Origin: Palsa-461 sp963768185
GTDB lineage: Bacteria; Actinomycetota; Acidimicrobiia; Acidimicrobiales; RAAP-2
Assembly (NCBI GenBank): GCA_963768185.1
Contig: CAVYGS010000001.1
Coordinates: 1-64,000, forward strand
DNA length: 64,000 nucleotides
Reading direction: 5' to 3'
Both the position numbers and the translations under genes were made by a program. Of the stretch, positions 43,629 to 52,108 are shown in pieces (position 1 is the first letter of the stretch; every line of letters starts with the position of its first letter). The notes beneath the pieces are model-generated. The model saw nothing but the letters and a program-made list of their open reading frames with translations. It made no database searches and had not been told where the DNA came from.

Positions 43629-44305
43629 ACGGGAAGCTCCTGGCCGCTCTGTTCGCGCTCCATGTACTCGGCGTACCAGTCGGGCCAATCCAGGTCAGCC
43701 TTGCCGATCCGCTTCTCGTGCTCGCCATGGGCAGTTTCGGCGCGTCGCAAAGCACTAGCCAGGTCACCGGCAGAGTTGAACGAGGTGATGGTGGGATCGA
43801 GCCGGCCTGGGAGGCGGTCGGTCACCTCTTGGAGCAGCCAGCTGTTGCCGTCCGGGTCTTCGAACGTCGCAAAGGAGCTATAGCTCTTGTGATCCGGATC
43901 CGGCCCGCTGACCCGACCACTCGTCCGCTCGGGATCGAGTTGCGCCCCCGGCGCTCCGGAATGGAACACCTCGCTGACCTTGGCACCGCGACTCACCAGT
44001 TCGTCACGCCCGGCATCGATGTCGGACACGATCAGGTAGAGGCCATGAGCAGATCCGGGTGGGGCACCGGTGATCTTGGTGCCGAACTGCACGGAGCATT
44101 GTGAACCGGGTGGCGTGAACTGCACGACCCGGAAGCCGTTGTCGAAGGAGAAGTCGGCGTCGAGCCTCCATCCGAGGCCCGTGTAGAACGTCTTGGAGCG
44201 GTCGGCGTCAGCCACGGGGATGACGACCACCTCGAGCTTCAGGTCGACAGGTTCGCGGCTTGCCGTCCCGCCGGTTTCGCCACAACGTCCGTCGACGGGG
44301 CTCAT
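43625..44305 (-). CDS. VOC-family protein with C-terminal extension
   Basis: The 226-aa product has one VOC domain (LKLEVVVIPVADADRSKTFY, GFRVVQFTPPGSQCSVQFG, GLYLIVSDIDAGRDELVSRG, TFEDPDGNSWLLQEV) and a 60-residue helical tail rich in Asp, Trp and Tyr (DLDWPDWYAEYMEREQSGQE). The tail is typical of actinobacterial glyoxalase-like proteins. ATG 44305 follows GAGGAGA at five bases. It is the first gene of the five-gene operon and overlaps the reductase by four bases. Confidence 0.85.
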   Translation of the reverse strand: MSPVDGRCGETGGTASREPVDLKLEVVVIPVADADRSKTFYTGLGWRLDADFSFDNGFRVVQFTPPGSQCSVQFGTKITGAPPGSAHGLYLIVSDIDAGRDELVSRGAKVSEVFHSGAPGAQLDPERTSGRVSGPDPDHKSYSSFATFEDPDGNSWLLQEVTDRLPGRLDPTITSFNSAGDLASALRRAETAHGEHEKRIGKADLDWPDWYAEYMEREQSGQELPV

Positions 44306-44389
44306 CCGTGTCTCCTCTGGTCGGCTCTGTGTGGATTGTCGCGCCAAGCCGATCGCCTTGCCCCAATGCCCTGATCCGAGCCACGGCGG

Positions 44390-44435
44390 GAGTGTCTCAG
44401 ATATGACTAGAATTATGGTCATGTCTGAGACACTC
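44390..44435 (+). promoter_or_regulatory. Large palindromic operator around the -10 box and start of the Phd-RelE pair
   Basis: GAGTGTCTCAGA (44390-44401) mirrors TCTGAGACACTC (44424-44435) perfectly, and inside it ATGAC (44403-44407) mirrors GTCAT (44418-44422). The 10-base centre contains TAGAAT (44408-44413), a -10 box seven bases before ATG 44421. The right arm covers the start codon, so bound antitoxin would block both transcription and start-codon access. Confidence 0.75.
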
Positions 44436-44687
44436 CCCCTTTCGGAGATCAAAGCGCACCTATCGGAGATCGTGGACCGAGTCGAACGCGAGCATGATCG
44501 CGTTGTACTCACGCGCAATGGTCGGCCCGCTGCGGTGATCATGAGTCCTGACGACCTCGAAGCTCTCGAAGAGAGCTTGGCAATCCTGTCGGATCCCAAG
44601 GCGATGCGCGCGATACGAAAGGCCGAGGCCGACCTCGATGCTGGCCACTTCGTCTCCGCTGATGAGCTCCGGGCGAAATATTTGTAA
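44421..44687 (+). CDS. Phd/YefM-type antitoxin of a RelE pair
   Basis: The 88-aa product starts SETLPLSEIKAHLSEIVDRV with HDRVVLTRNGRPAAVIMSPD, the Phd DNA-binding fold, then LEALEESLAILSDPKAMRAI and a helical toxin-binding tail. An in-frame ATG upstream exists (44400s) but the promoter and palindrome place the start at 44421. The toxin gene begins three bases after its stop. Confidence 0.9.
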   Translation: MSETLPLSEIKAHLSEIVDRVEREHDRVVLTRNGRPAAVIMSPDDLEALEESLAILSDPKAMRAIRKAEADLDAGHFVSADELRAKYL

Positions 44688-44689
44688 CG

Positions 44690-44959
44690 GTGAGTCCTTG
44701 GCAGCTCCAGGTCGCGCCGGCTGCCGAGCGGATGCTCGCAAGGCTTTCGACGCGGGTGGCCGCCGCGATCGTCGAGTTTCTCGTCGGACCCTTCCTTGAC
44801 GATCCGCAACGAGTGGGGAAACCGCTGCAGCGGGAGCTCGCGGGATACCTCGTGGCTCGACGTGGCGCCTACAGAATTATCTATCGGCTCGACTCCAAGG
44901 CCCAGAGCGTCCGAGTGGTTCGTATCGAGCATCGAGCCGACACATACCGGCAGCGCTGA
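44690..44959 (+). CDS. RelE/ParE-type toxin
   Basis: The 89-aa product has the compact RelE fold pattern: WQLQVAPAAERMLARLSTRV, VGKPLQRELAGYLVARRGAY, RIIYRLDSKAQSVRVVRIEH and RADTYRQR. The basic residues of ribosome-dependent mRNA interferases (Arg in ARRGAYRIIY, His-Arg in EHRADTYR) are present. The start is GTG 44690. It is paired with the Phd antitoxin. Confidence 0.92.
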   Translation: MSPWQLQVAPAAERMLARLSTRVAAAIVEFLVGPFLDDPQRVGKPLQRELAGYLVARRGAYRIIYRLDSKAQSVRVVRIEHRADTYRQR

Positions 44960-45035
44960 TCTGTCCAGACCGCCGCGTCATCAGGATCGGGAGCCTCCCG
45001 TTACCCTCCGCGGCTCGGAGTGTGCTCCGCGCCCG

Positions 45036-45869
45036 CTACGACTTGCGAGCAGTAACGAGCCAGTAGGCGCCGCCCAGCACGACACCCTCGGGCGCGGCGT
45101 ACGGCTGCAGCGCTTCGAGGGAAGCCTCGGTGCCGGCTTGCACCGCCTCGGGGTCCTTGCCCTCCACCAGACGGCGACCCATCTCGTCAGAGAGCATGAA
45201 GGCGACAACGTCCTCGGGGTCACGTCCTATCCGCATCCCGTCCTTGTGCTTCGAGATGGCGGCCTCCGACCACCCAGCGGACTCAAGCAGGCCCCTGGTC
45301 CGCTGGGCGTCCGCCAGGGCGAAGGGCCCGGGGGCGCCAGGTTCGGGCAGCTCGGGTATCCCCACGTGGGCCACCATCGCCATGGCCGGCACCGCAATCC
45401 ACTCGTTGGCGAACATCTCCTGCCAGCAGACGAAGCACAGGCGGCCACCCGGACGGGTTGCCTTTGCGAGGTTGGCGAAGGCGACCTCCGGGTTGTCGAA
45501 GAACATGACGCCGAAGCGGCTGATGACCACGTCGAATGGTTGGTCGAAGGACGCGGTCTGGGCGTCGCACTGGACGAAGTCGACGTGGGCACCTTGTTCC
45601 TCGGCCCGCCGCCGTGCCACCTCCAGCATGGGCGCCGAGAGATCGAGGCCGGTCACCTGCCCGCCGGGCCCGACGGCTCGGGCCGCCTCCAGGCTGATGG
45701 CACCGTTGCCGCACCCCACGTCAAGGACCCGCTCGCCAGGCTTGAGTACGGCGGACGCCAGCAGCTGACGGCCGAAGGGCGCGAGCATGGTGTCGAAGCG
45801 CTCGGCCTCGGTCACCCAGACATCGGCTGGGCGCCCGTTCCAGTAAGCGACCATGTCGGCGTTCGTCAT
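45036..45869 (-). CDS. Class I SAM-dependent methyltransferase (UbiE/Methyltransf_11-type)
   Basis: The 277-aa product has motif I VLDVGCGNGAISLEAA, post-I VTGLDLSAPMLEVARR, and motif II FDVVISRFGVMFFDNPEVAF, with GGRLCFVCWQ as motif III. It resembles UbiE/COQ5 or actinobacterial small-molecule methyltransferases. The acceptor is unknown. Its ATG 45869 follows AAGAGG. The DUF3089 gene is divergent from it. Confidence 0.88.
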   Translation of the reverse strand: MTNADMVAYWNGRPADVWVTEAERFDTMLAPFGRQLLASAVLKPGERVLDVGCGNGAISLEAARAVGPGGQVTGLDLSAPMLEVARRRAEEQGAHVDFVQCDAQTASFDQPFDVVISRFGVMFFDNPEVAFANLAKATRPGGRLCFVCWQEMFANEWIAVPAMAMVAHVGIPELPEPGAPGPFALADAQRTRGLLESAGWSEAAISKHKDGMRIGRDPEDVVAFMLSDEMGRRLVEGKDPEAVQAGTEASLEALQPYAAPEGVVLGGAYWLVTARKS

Positions 45870-45965
45870 GGCCTCTTTTCTAGTGTTGGCTTGCCTCCGG
45901 CGCGCCGAGTGTCTGATTGAACAAGAGGACGACCGGGGTCACGCAGATGGCGGCACCTTCTTTGA

Positions 45966-46004
45966 TGGCGGGCAAGATTTGAACGTGCGACCTCTGGGCT
46001 CTGA
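45966..46004 (-). other. Possible tRNA 3'-end remnant
   Basis: On the minus strand CAGAGCCCAGAGGTCGCACG continues TTCAAATCTTGCCCGCCATC, resembling a 3' anticodon stem, variable loop, T-arm (one mismatch) and acceptor strand. No 5' half is seen. The segment overlaps the presumed start of the DUF3089 gene. Weak evidence; recorded because similar fragments mark other accessory genes here. Confidence 0.3.
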
Positions 46005-47145
46005 GAGACGACGGCAGTGGTCCGCGTTGGTGCTGGCAGCGGCGTCGTTTGGGGGCTCGCTCGGGATGGGTGCCGCGCTGTCCTCGGCCCCGGCTGGGGC
46101 AGCAGTGAGCACTGGGCCCGACGCCGCCGGCGTCACGTGGCTCTGCCGCCCGGGGTTGCCCGGCGACCCCTGTCTCGCCCCCGAGCGGACTGGCTCGGTG
46201 GCGGCGAACGGCACCACGACCGTCGAGAACTTCTCGCCGGCCACCAACTCCGCCTTCGACTGCTTCTACATCTATCCGACGGTCACCGCCTCGGCAGCGA
46301 CCGACAACACCGGTCTCGCGGTGTCCGCTGCCGAGCAAGCGGTCGCCGTCGCCCAGGCGTCGCGGTTCTCCCAGCTCTGCCGGGTCTGGGCGCCCACCTA
46401 CCGCCAACGCACCTCGGCCTCGCTGTTGAAGGGTCTGGGGAACGACCCCCAGGCCGACCTCATCTCCTACAACAGCCTGCTCGTGGGTTGGAAGGACTAT
46501 CTGGCCCACGACAACGACGGCCGACCGATCATCTTCATCGGACACTCCCAGGGCGCCGTCAACCTGATCCGCCTCCTGCGTTCGCAGGTCGACAACGACC
46601 CCAAGCTGCGCGCCCGCATGGTTACGGCGATCATCGCCGGCGGCAACGTCCAGGTGCCCATCGGCAAGACGGTCGGGGGGACGTTCAAGCACATCCCGGC
46701 ATGCACTTCGACCGGCGAGACGGGGTGTGTGATCGCATACTCGTCGTTCTCCACCATGCCGCCCAAGGACTCCTTGTTCGGGCGGCCGGGGCAGGGGATC
46801 AGTCTCCAGTCGGACCAGACGGCGACCGTCGGCCAGCAGGTGCTCTGCACCAACCCAGCGCATCTGGGGAGCGACCAGCCGGCGGCGCTCCAGCCGTTCT
46901 TCCCGTCGACCTCGCACAGCGGCGCGCCGTGGGTGACGTACCCCGGTCTCTACACCGCCACCTGCGAGAGCCGGGGCGGCGCGACCTGGCTCCAGATCAC
47001 CGCAGCAACGGGCGACCCGCGGCCGGTCGTGACCCCGACCCTCGGCCCTACGTGGGGCCTGCACCTCGACGACGTCAATCTCGCGCTCGGCAACCTGCTG
47101 AACGATGTCCGAGCCCAAGAGGCGTCCTACTCGGCCCACCATTGA
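45985..47145 (+). CDS. DUF3089 family secreted alpha/beta hydrolase
   Basis: The 386-aa product has a good signal peptide (SERRRQWSALVLAAASFGGS, cleavage near AGAA). It contains the DUF3089 pattern: WLCRPGLPGDPCL, FDCFYIYPTV, RVWAPTYRQRT and the nucleophile elbow FIGHSQGAVNLIRLL with Ser in GHSQG. GVTWLC near the start and several further Cys fit an exported enzyme. GTG 45985 is chosen because it gives the signal peptide; anything earlier overlaps the divergent methyltransferase. The substrate is unknown; lipase/esterase-type activity is likely from the fold. Confidence 0.85.
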   Translation: MRPLGSERRRQWSALVLAAASFGGSLGMGAALSSAPAGAAVSTGPDAAGVTWLCRPGLPGDPCLAPERTGSVAANGTTTVENFSPATNSAFDCFYIYPTVTASAATDNTGLAVSAAEQAVAVAQASRFSQLCRVWAPTYRQRTSASLLKGLGNDPQADLISYNSLLVGWKDYLAHDNDGRPIIFIGHSQGAVNLIRLLRSQVDNDPKLRARMVTAIIAGGNVQVPIGKTVGGTFKHIPACTSTGETGCVIAYSSFSTMPPKDSLFGRPGQGISLQSDQTATVGQQVLCTNPAHLGSDQPAALQPFFPSTSHSGAPWVTYPGLYTATCESRGGATWLQITAATGDPRPVVTPTLGPTWGLHLDDVNLALGNLLNDVRAQEASYSAHH

Positions 47146-47283
47146 GGCGGGCTGCCCCTCAGCGGTTCCGGGTCGCCCGGCGCTGCTGGATGAGGCGGAT
47201 CAGCCTGCGGATGATGAAGAACACGCGGCCAGCGTAACGCCGGCCATCGGCGCCTATTTCGGCGTCTTGTACCCTGTCGCCCG

Positions 47284-47943
47284 GTGAGCCCAGGGGACGC
47301 CGACGGCGTGATCAAGGCGGTCCTCTTCGACCTGGGGGGCGTGCTGACGACCGGCCCCTTCGAGGGGTTCGCCCGCTACGAGCGCGACCGGGGGCTGCCC
47401 GAGGGGCTGATCCGGCGCATGAACTCCACCAACCCCGACGCCAACGCCTGGGCGAAGTTCGAGCGCGGCGAGGTCGACTTCGACGGCTTCTGCATGTTGT
47501 TCGAGGCGGAGGGCCGGGCGCTCGGCCACGAGGTGGATCCGCGCGCCGTCATGGCGGCGATGGGTGGCGAGTCCCGACCCGAGATGTTCGAGGCGGTCCG
47601 GTTCTGCAAGTCGCGCTACAAGACGGCCGCGCTCACCAACAACTTCGTCTCGGGCGAGAGCGAGCGCCGCGTGGACACCCTCTTCGGCGAGCTGTTCGAC
47701 GTGATCATCGAGTCGAGCAAGGTGGGTGTCCGCAAACCCGACCCGCGCTTCTACCAGATGGCCTGCGAGGCGCTCGGGGTCGCTCCGACCGAGGCGGTGT
47801 TCTTGGACGACCTCGGCGTCAATCTGAAGCCGGCCCGTCAGATGGGGATGCGGACGATCAAGGTCGTGACCGGACACCAGGCCATCGCCGAGCTCTACGC
47901 GGTGCTGGGCGCGGCCCCGGCGGGTTGGAGTCCCCAAGGCTGA
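47284..47943 (+). CDS. HAD-family hydrolase (epoxide hydrolase N-terminal/acyl phosphatase-like)
   Basis: The 219-aa product has HAD motif I VLFDLGGVLTTGPF, motif II ALTNNFVSG, motif III Lys in KVGVRKPDPRFYQ and motif IV VFLDDLGVNLKPAR. It resembles the HAD-IA group that includes the N-terminal domain of epoxide hydrolases and ACAD10-like proteins. The second Asp of motif I is Gly (DLGGV), typical of this group and giving altered or phosphatase activity. The start is GTG 47284. Confidence 0.87.
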   Translation: MSPGDADGVIKAVLFDLGGVLTTGPFEGFARYERDRGLPEGLIRRMNSTNPDANAWAKFERGEVDFDGFCMLFEAEGRALGHEVDPRAVMAAMGGESRPEMFEAVRFCKSRYKTAALTNNFVSGESERRVDTLFGELFDVIIESSKVGVRKPDPRFYQMACEALGVAPTEAVFLDDLGVNLKPARQMGMRTIKVVTGHQAIAELYAVLGAAPAGWSPQG

Positions 47944-48105
47944 GAGACCGACGACGACGAGGACGAAGGGCAACCGAGTCATGCGATGTCTCTTGCCGAG
48001 CCCGTCTCAACTGGGGCTGGCCAAGCGGCCACGAGCGACGGATCTGGCTCGCTGAGACTCCGTGAAGACTGACGGCGGTCTGCGGGCCGAGACGCCCCAG
48101 CATGC

Positions 48106-48561
48106 CTAGAGGTCGGCGGTCTGCTCGCGCCGGAGCTCAGCCGAGCGCTCGCCCATGCGCTCTCCCCGCTCGATCCACTCGTCACGGAACGCGGCAATTC
48201 GCGCAAGCCGGTCGTCCATCCGCTCGATGAGCCGTGAGTGTGCGGCGATGGCGTTCTCGAGCAGAGCCAGGCGTCGGGCGGTCGATGCACCGGCGCTTTT
48301 CGCTCTCCGCGCCCGTTCCACGGCGTCCTCTGATTCGAGCACCATCCGGATCTCGGCCAAGGTCAGGCCGAGCAGCTCCTGGAGCTCTCGGATGTGGGTC
48401 ACCCTTTCCACTTCAGCGGACGAATAGAGCCGCTCACCCGAGCATCGGTGATCGATGGGCTTCACGAGGCCGAGCTCTTCCCAGTACCGCAGGGTGCGGG
48501 TGGTGACGCCGGCCAGCGCGGCCAGCTCCCCGATGCGGACCTGCGCCTCGCTCCCGGTCAT
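48106..48561 (-). CDS. MerR-family transcriptional regulator
   Basis: The 151-aa product has the MerR winged helix VRIGELAALAGVTTRTLRYW, EELGLVKP and RLYSSAEVERVTHIRELQEL, followed by a long coiled-coil dimer helix (LLENAIAAHSRLIERMDDRL). There is no Cys signature for metal binding, so a drug or stress signal is likely. It lies 14 bases after the MFS exporter on the same strand, suggesting it controls that gene. Confidence 0.9.
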   Translation of the reverse strand: MTGSEAQVRIGELAALAGVTTRTLRYWEELGLVKPIDHRCSGERLYSSAEVERVTHIRELQELLGLTLAEIRMVLESEDAVERARRAKSAGASTARRLALLENAIAAHSRLIERMDDRLARIAAFRDEWIERGERMGERSAELRREQTADL

Positions 48562-48575
48562 CGGTGGCGCGCCGT

Positions 48576-50252
48576 TCACAGAGCGCCGACCTTCTCGGTC
48601 ACCGACCCGTTGGGAGCGGGGGCCTCGATCGCCTCGGAACGCTCCACGTAGACATAGCGCCCACCGCGCACCCACGACGCACCCGCCGCGAGCAGGCACG
48701 CGCCGATCGCGAAGTCGAAGGCGGTGTGGAGGCCGTGTCGGAACGGGGTCTCGATCAGGTGGGGAAAGAACGAACGCCCCTCCAAGAACGCCGCTCGACC
48801 GGCCGGCAGGTGGGCCAGCACCGATGCTCCGAGGAGGTGTTGCACCGGGTTGTAGCCGAGCAGGGCCGAGAAGAGCGTTGACACCGGGGGCAGGTGGGCG
48901 ACCCGGCTTGCCACCGCGCTCGGCACGCCCTGGTGCACCAGGCCCTGGTACATGGAGGTCGGCAGCGCGCCGGAAAGCCCGATGATCATGAGCGAGAAGA
49001 AGATCCCGATCGAGAGCACCTGGGCCGAGTTCTGGAACGTGTTCAGCATCCCCGCCCCGGCTCCCCGATGGGCGGCCGGCAGGCTGTTCATGATGGCGGC
49101 CCGGTTGGGCGACATGAACAGCCCGTTGCTCAGGCCCATGAGCAGCAGCAGGGGCGCGAACCACCAGTACCCGAAGTCGATCGGAAGCAGCTCCAGGAGC
49201 AAGAACGAAGCGGCGGTGCACAGCATCCCGCCGGTGGCGAAGGGCCGGGCCCCGTAGCGGTCCGACAACAGGCCCGACACTGGTCCGGCCAACAGGAACC
49301 CGACGGTGAGCGGCAGCATGTAGATGCCCGCCCACAGCGGGGTGCGAGCGAAGTCGTATCCGTGCAGGGGCAGCCAGATCCCCTGGAGCCAGATGATCAG
49401 CATGAACAGCAGACCGCCCCGACCGACCGCCGAGAGGAAGCTCGCGAACACTCCGGCGGTGAAGGCCCGGATGCGGAACAACGACAAGCGGAACATGGGT
49501 TCAGCGGCGCGCTTTTCGATCAGGGCGAAGACGATCAGCAGGGCAACGCCCGAGCTCAGTTCAGTGATGACGGCTGGGCTCATCCACCCCATCGTGTGGT
49601 GTCGGTAGGGCTCGATCCCGTAGGTGATCCCCACCATCACCGAGATGAGGCCCAGCGCAAAGGTGATGTTGCCCGCCCAGTCGATCGACGTCTTCTTGGG
49701 CCGAGAGATGTCGTGCAGTTTCGTGTAGGCCCAGACCGTGCAGAAGACGCCGACAGGCACAGAGACGAGGAAGATCAGGCGCCAATCGACGGGAGCAAGC
49801 AGCCCACCCAGCACGAGTCCGATGAACGTGCCGCTGGTGGCCGCGACCCCGTTGATTCCAAGCGCCATGCCGCGTTGGTTGGAGGGAAAGGCGTCGGTGA
49901 TGATCGCCGACGAGTTGGCGAACACCATGGCACCGCCGATCCCCTGGAAGACGCGCAGGACGACTAGGTAAGTGGCCCCTTCAGTCCCGGACAACCAGGT
50001 CACCGACAGCATCAGCGAGAAGAAGGTGAACAGGGCGAAGCCAAGGTTGTAGATCTTCACCCGGCCGTACATGTCACCGAGTCGACCGAGACTTACGACC
50101 AGGACGCTCGTGACCACGAGGAATCCCAGGATCATCCACAAGAGATAGAAGCTGTTGCCCGGGAGGAGTGGGTCGAGCTTGATGCCTCGGAAGATGTCCG
50201 GCATCGCGATGAGCACGATCGTTCCGTCGATCGCCACCATCAGGGTCCCCAT
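48576..50252 (-). CDS. MFS multidrug exporter, EmrB/QacA (DHA2, 14-helix) type
   Basis: The 558-aa product has at least 13 hydrophobic helices. It carries the DHA2 motifs: GTLMVAIDGTIVLIAMPDI in helix 1, GRLGDMYGRVKIYNLGFALF as motif A, and RVFQGIGGAMVFANSSAI as motif B. The ATG at 50252 lies inside helix 1, and in-frame sequence upstream continues with RYKWIVLVNAT, so the true start is probably earlier. No ATG, GTG or TTG is present in that frame back to the stop at 50433, so a missing base or unusual start must be involved. It is transcribed with a MerR regulator. Confidence 0.88.
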   Translation of the reverse strand: MGTLMVAIDGTIVLIAMPDIFRGIKLDPLLPGNSFYLLWMILGFLVVTSVLVVSLGRLGDMYGRVKIYNLGFALFTFFSLMLSVTWLSGTEGATYLVVLRVFQGIGGAMVFANSSAIITDAFPSNQRGMALGINGVAATSGTFIGLVLGGLLAPVDWRLIFLVSVPVGVFCTVWAYTKLHDISRPKKTSIDWAGNITFALGLISVMVGITYGIEPYRHHTMGWMSPAVITELSSGVALLIVFALIEKRAAEPMFRLSLFRIRAFTAGVFASFLSAVGRGGLLFMLIIWLQGIWLPLHGYDFARTPLWAGIYMLPLTVGFLLAGPVSGLLSDRYGARPFATGGMLCTAASFLLLELLPIDFGYWWFAPLLLLMGLSNGLFMSPNRAAIMNSLPAAHRGAGAGMLNTFQNSAQVLSIGIFFSLMIIGLSGALPTSMYQGLVHQGVPSAVASRVAHLPPVSTLFSALLGYNPVQHLLGASVLAHLPAGRAAFLEGRSFFPHLIETPFRHGLHTAFDFAIGACLLAAGASWVRGGRYVYVERSEAIEAPAPNGSVTEKVGAL

Positions 50253-50515
50253 GGTTGCGTTGACCAGGACGATCCATTTGTAACGGTCGGATCGTGCGTC
50301 GACGCCGACGGGGAGCGCCGAGTCAGACGATGACGCGCCGCCGGTGGTTGCGCCGTTTGTCGGAGTGGTGTCGGTGGGGGACAGCCGGGTGCGTTTGGAG
50401 ATGAGCCACCCTACGAATGCTTGACGTACACGTCAACCTCACGGGCCTCGCCGGGGCCGGGGTGGCTGGCCGTCGCGGCCGTTCCCATTGGCTGGCCCCC
50501 CCACGCTCCCCGTGG

Positions 50516-51328
50516 TCACCCGGCGCGTTGTCCGATGCGCAGGACGCTCAGGTAACGGCGTGAAGCTCGGTCGCCCATCCGCGTGCGGATGCGTTCGGCG
50601 ATCGCGTCGAGCAGGGGCTCGCGGACGTCGACGTCGAGGCTCCGGTACAGCGAGGTCGAACGGAGCAGATCGGAGAACCCGACTCCATCGAACCACTGCA
50701 CCGACGGGTACCACCGCGCCATTGGTGGGCAGAACAAGCTGCCCGGGTCGTTGATGAGGCCCCAACCCTCGCCGGAGGCGCGGACCTCGTCATCGAGGGG
50801 CGGATGACCCCATTCGGGGTGACCGGGGCAATAGCGCTCGTGGAGGTCGGCGGTCTCGGCGTACACCTCGGGCTCACCGGGCCGGCGGACCACGACGTTG
50901 CCAATCAGCGCCATCCATCCTCCCGGATTGAGCACATCATGGGCTCGGGTCCAGCCCGTGGACGGGTCGACCCAGTGCCACGACGACGCAGCCACAAGCA
51001 CATCGAAACGCCGTCCCCGCGCGTCCCACTGCTCGAACGCCGATGTCTCGACTTGCACATTGGGGAAGGCACCGAGCCGCTGACGAGCAAGCGCCGCCAA
51101 GTTGTCGCCCCGCTCGACGGCGGTGACCGAGCACCCAAGGGCGGCCAGGGGGCGCGTCGCTTGGCCGGTACCGCAACCGACCTCGAGCACCGACGATCGT
51201 TCGTCCATGCCGGTGATGGCGACGAGGTCCGCGAAGAGCTCGTCAGGGTAACTCGGTCGTACTCGGTCGTAGAGCTCGGGCACCTCGTTGAACACGCGAC
51301 CAAGGTGGCGTCGGTCCGGGAGCGTCAT
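50516..51328 (-). CDS. Class I SAM-dependent methyltransferase
   Basis: The 270-aa product begins GRVFNEVPELYDRVRPSYPD, the usual lead of this actinobacterial group, then motif I SVLEVGCGTGQATRPLAALG, SVTAVERGDN and motif II FDVLVAASSWHWVDPSTGW. The SSWHWVD phrase is typical of trans-aconitate methyltransferase-like enzymes. The acceptor is unknown. It is divergent from the DUF2461 gene. Confidence 0.87.
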   Translation of the reverse strand: MTLPDRRHLGRVFNEVPELYDRVRPSYPDELFADLVAITGMDERSSVLEVGCGTGQATRPLAALGCSVTAVERGDNLAALARQRLGAFPNVQVETSAFEQWDARGRRFDVLVAASSWHWVDPSTGWTRAHDVLNPGGWMALIGNVVVRRPGEPEVYAETADLHERYCPGHPEWGHPPLDDEVRASGEGWGLINDPGSLFCPPMARWYPSVQWFDGVGFSDLLRSTSLYRSLDVDVREPLLDAIAERIRTRMGDRASRRYLSVLRIGQRAG

Positions 51329-51429
51329 CGTCTCATTCTGCCGGGCACGAGTGCACCCGATCGGTTCGGAGGATCGACCAGGACGTCATCTCCTCGACGC
51401 GTGACCGGCGGGCCATATGCTCCGCTACC

Positions 51430-52083
51430 GTGCCACCCGCGAAAAAGCCCGCCGGTGCATTCCGCGGCTGGAGCACCGCCGCCCTCGATTTCTTCGAGGA
51501 CCTCGAGCAAGACAACACCAAGGGATGGTGGACCGCTCACAAGGAGCTCTACGAGACCAAGGTCCTCGGACCCATGCAGGCGCTCCTCGCCGAGCTGGCG
51601 GGCGAGTTTGGCGAGGGGAAGATCTTCCGCCCCTACCGAGATGTGCGCTTCAGTGCCGACAAGTCGCCCTACAAGACCAACATCGCGGCGGTGAACGAGG
51701 GTGGCTACATCACACTGTCCGCTGCGGGTCTGGGGGTGGGCGCTGGCCTCTACATGCCGTCCTCGGCGCAGCTGGCGCGGTTCCGCCAGGCCGTGGCGAG
51801 TGACCGGACGGGCCCCGAGTTGGAGCGGCTCGTGGCCACCCTCGAGAAGAAGGGCGTGCAGGTCTCAGCCCACGAGGTGTTGAAGACCACGCCACGGGGA
51901 TACGACTCCGATCACCCCCGCATCGAGCTGCTCCGCCACAAGGGCCTGACCGCGTGGAAGGACTGGCCAGCGGGCCGGTGGCTGGCCACGGCCGAAGCCA
52001 AGAAGCGGATCGTGGACGTGCTGCGCGCCGCAAAACCACTGCGGGGCTGGCTCGAGGCCCACGCGGGCCTGGAGGAGGTCTGA
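51430..52083 (+). CDS. DUF2461 family protein
   Basis: The 217-aa product matches the DUF2461/TIGR02453 pattern: ALDFFEDLEQDNTKGWWTAH at the start, IFRPYRDVRFSADKSPYKTN in the middle, and LKTTPRGYDSDHPRIELLRH, KGLTAWKDW toward the end. The family is conserved in many bacteria; the function is unknown. The start is GTG 51430. It converges on the beta-lactamase-like gene. Confidence 0.9.
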   Translation: MPPAKKPAGAFRGWSTAALDFFEDLEQDNTKGWWTAHKELYETKVLGPMQALLAELAGEFGEGKIFRPYRDVRFSADKSPYKTNIAAVNEGGYITLSAAGLGVGAGLYMPSSAQLARFRQAVASDRTGPELERLVATLEKKGVQVSAHEVLKTTPRGYDSDHPRIELLRHKGLTAWKDWPAGRWLATAEAKKRIVDVLRAAKPLRGWLEAHAGLEEV

Positions 52084-52108
52084 GGTTTGCGCCGGCCCCG
52101 ACGTCGGG

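Noticed and set aside
45880..47142. 420-codon minus-strand frame opposite the DUF3089 hydrolase
   Set aside because: Arg/Gly/Val-rich shadow; the plus strand gives a signal peptide and a GHSQG hydrolase.
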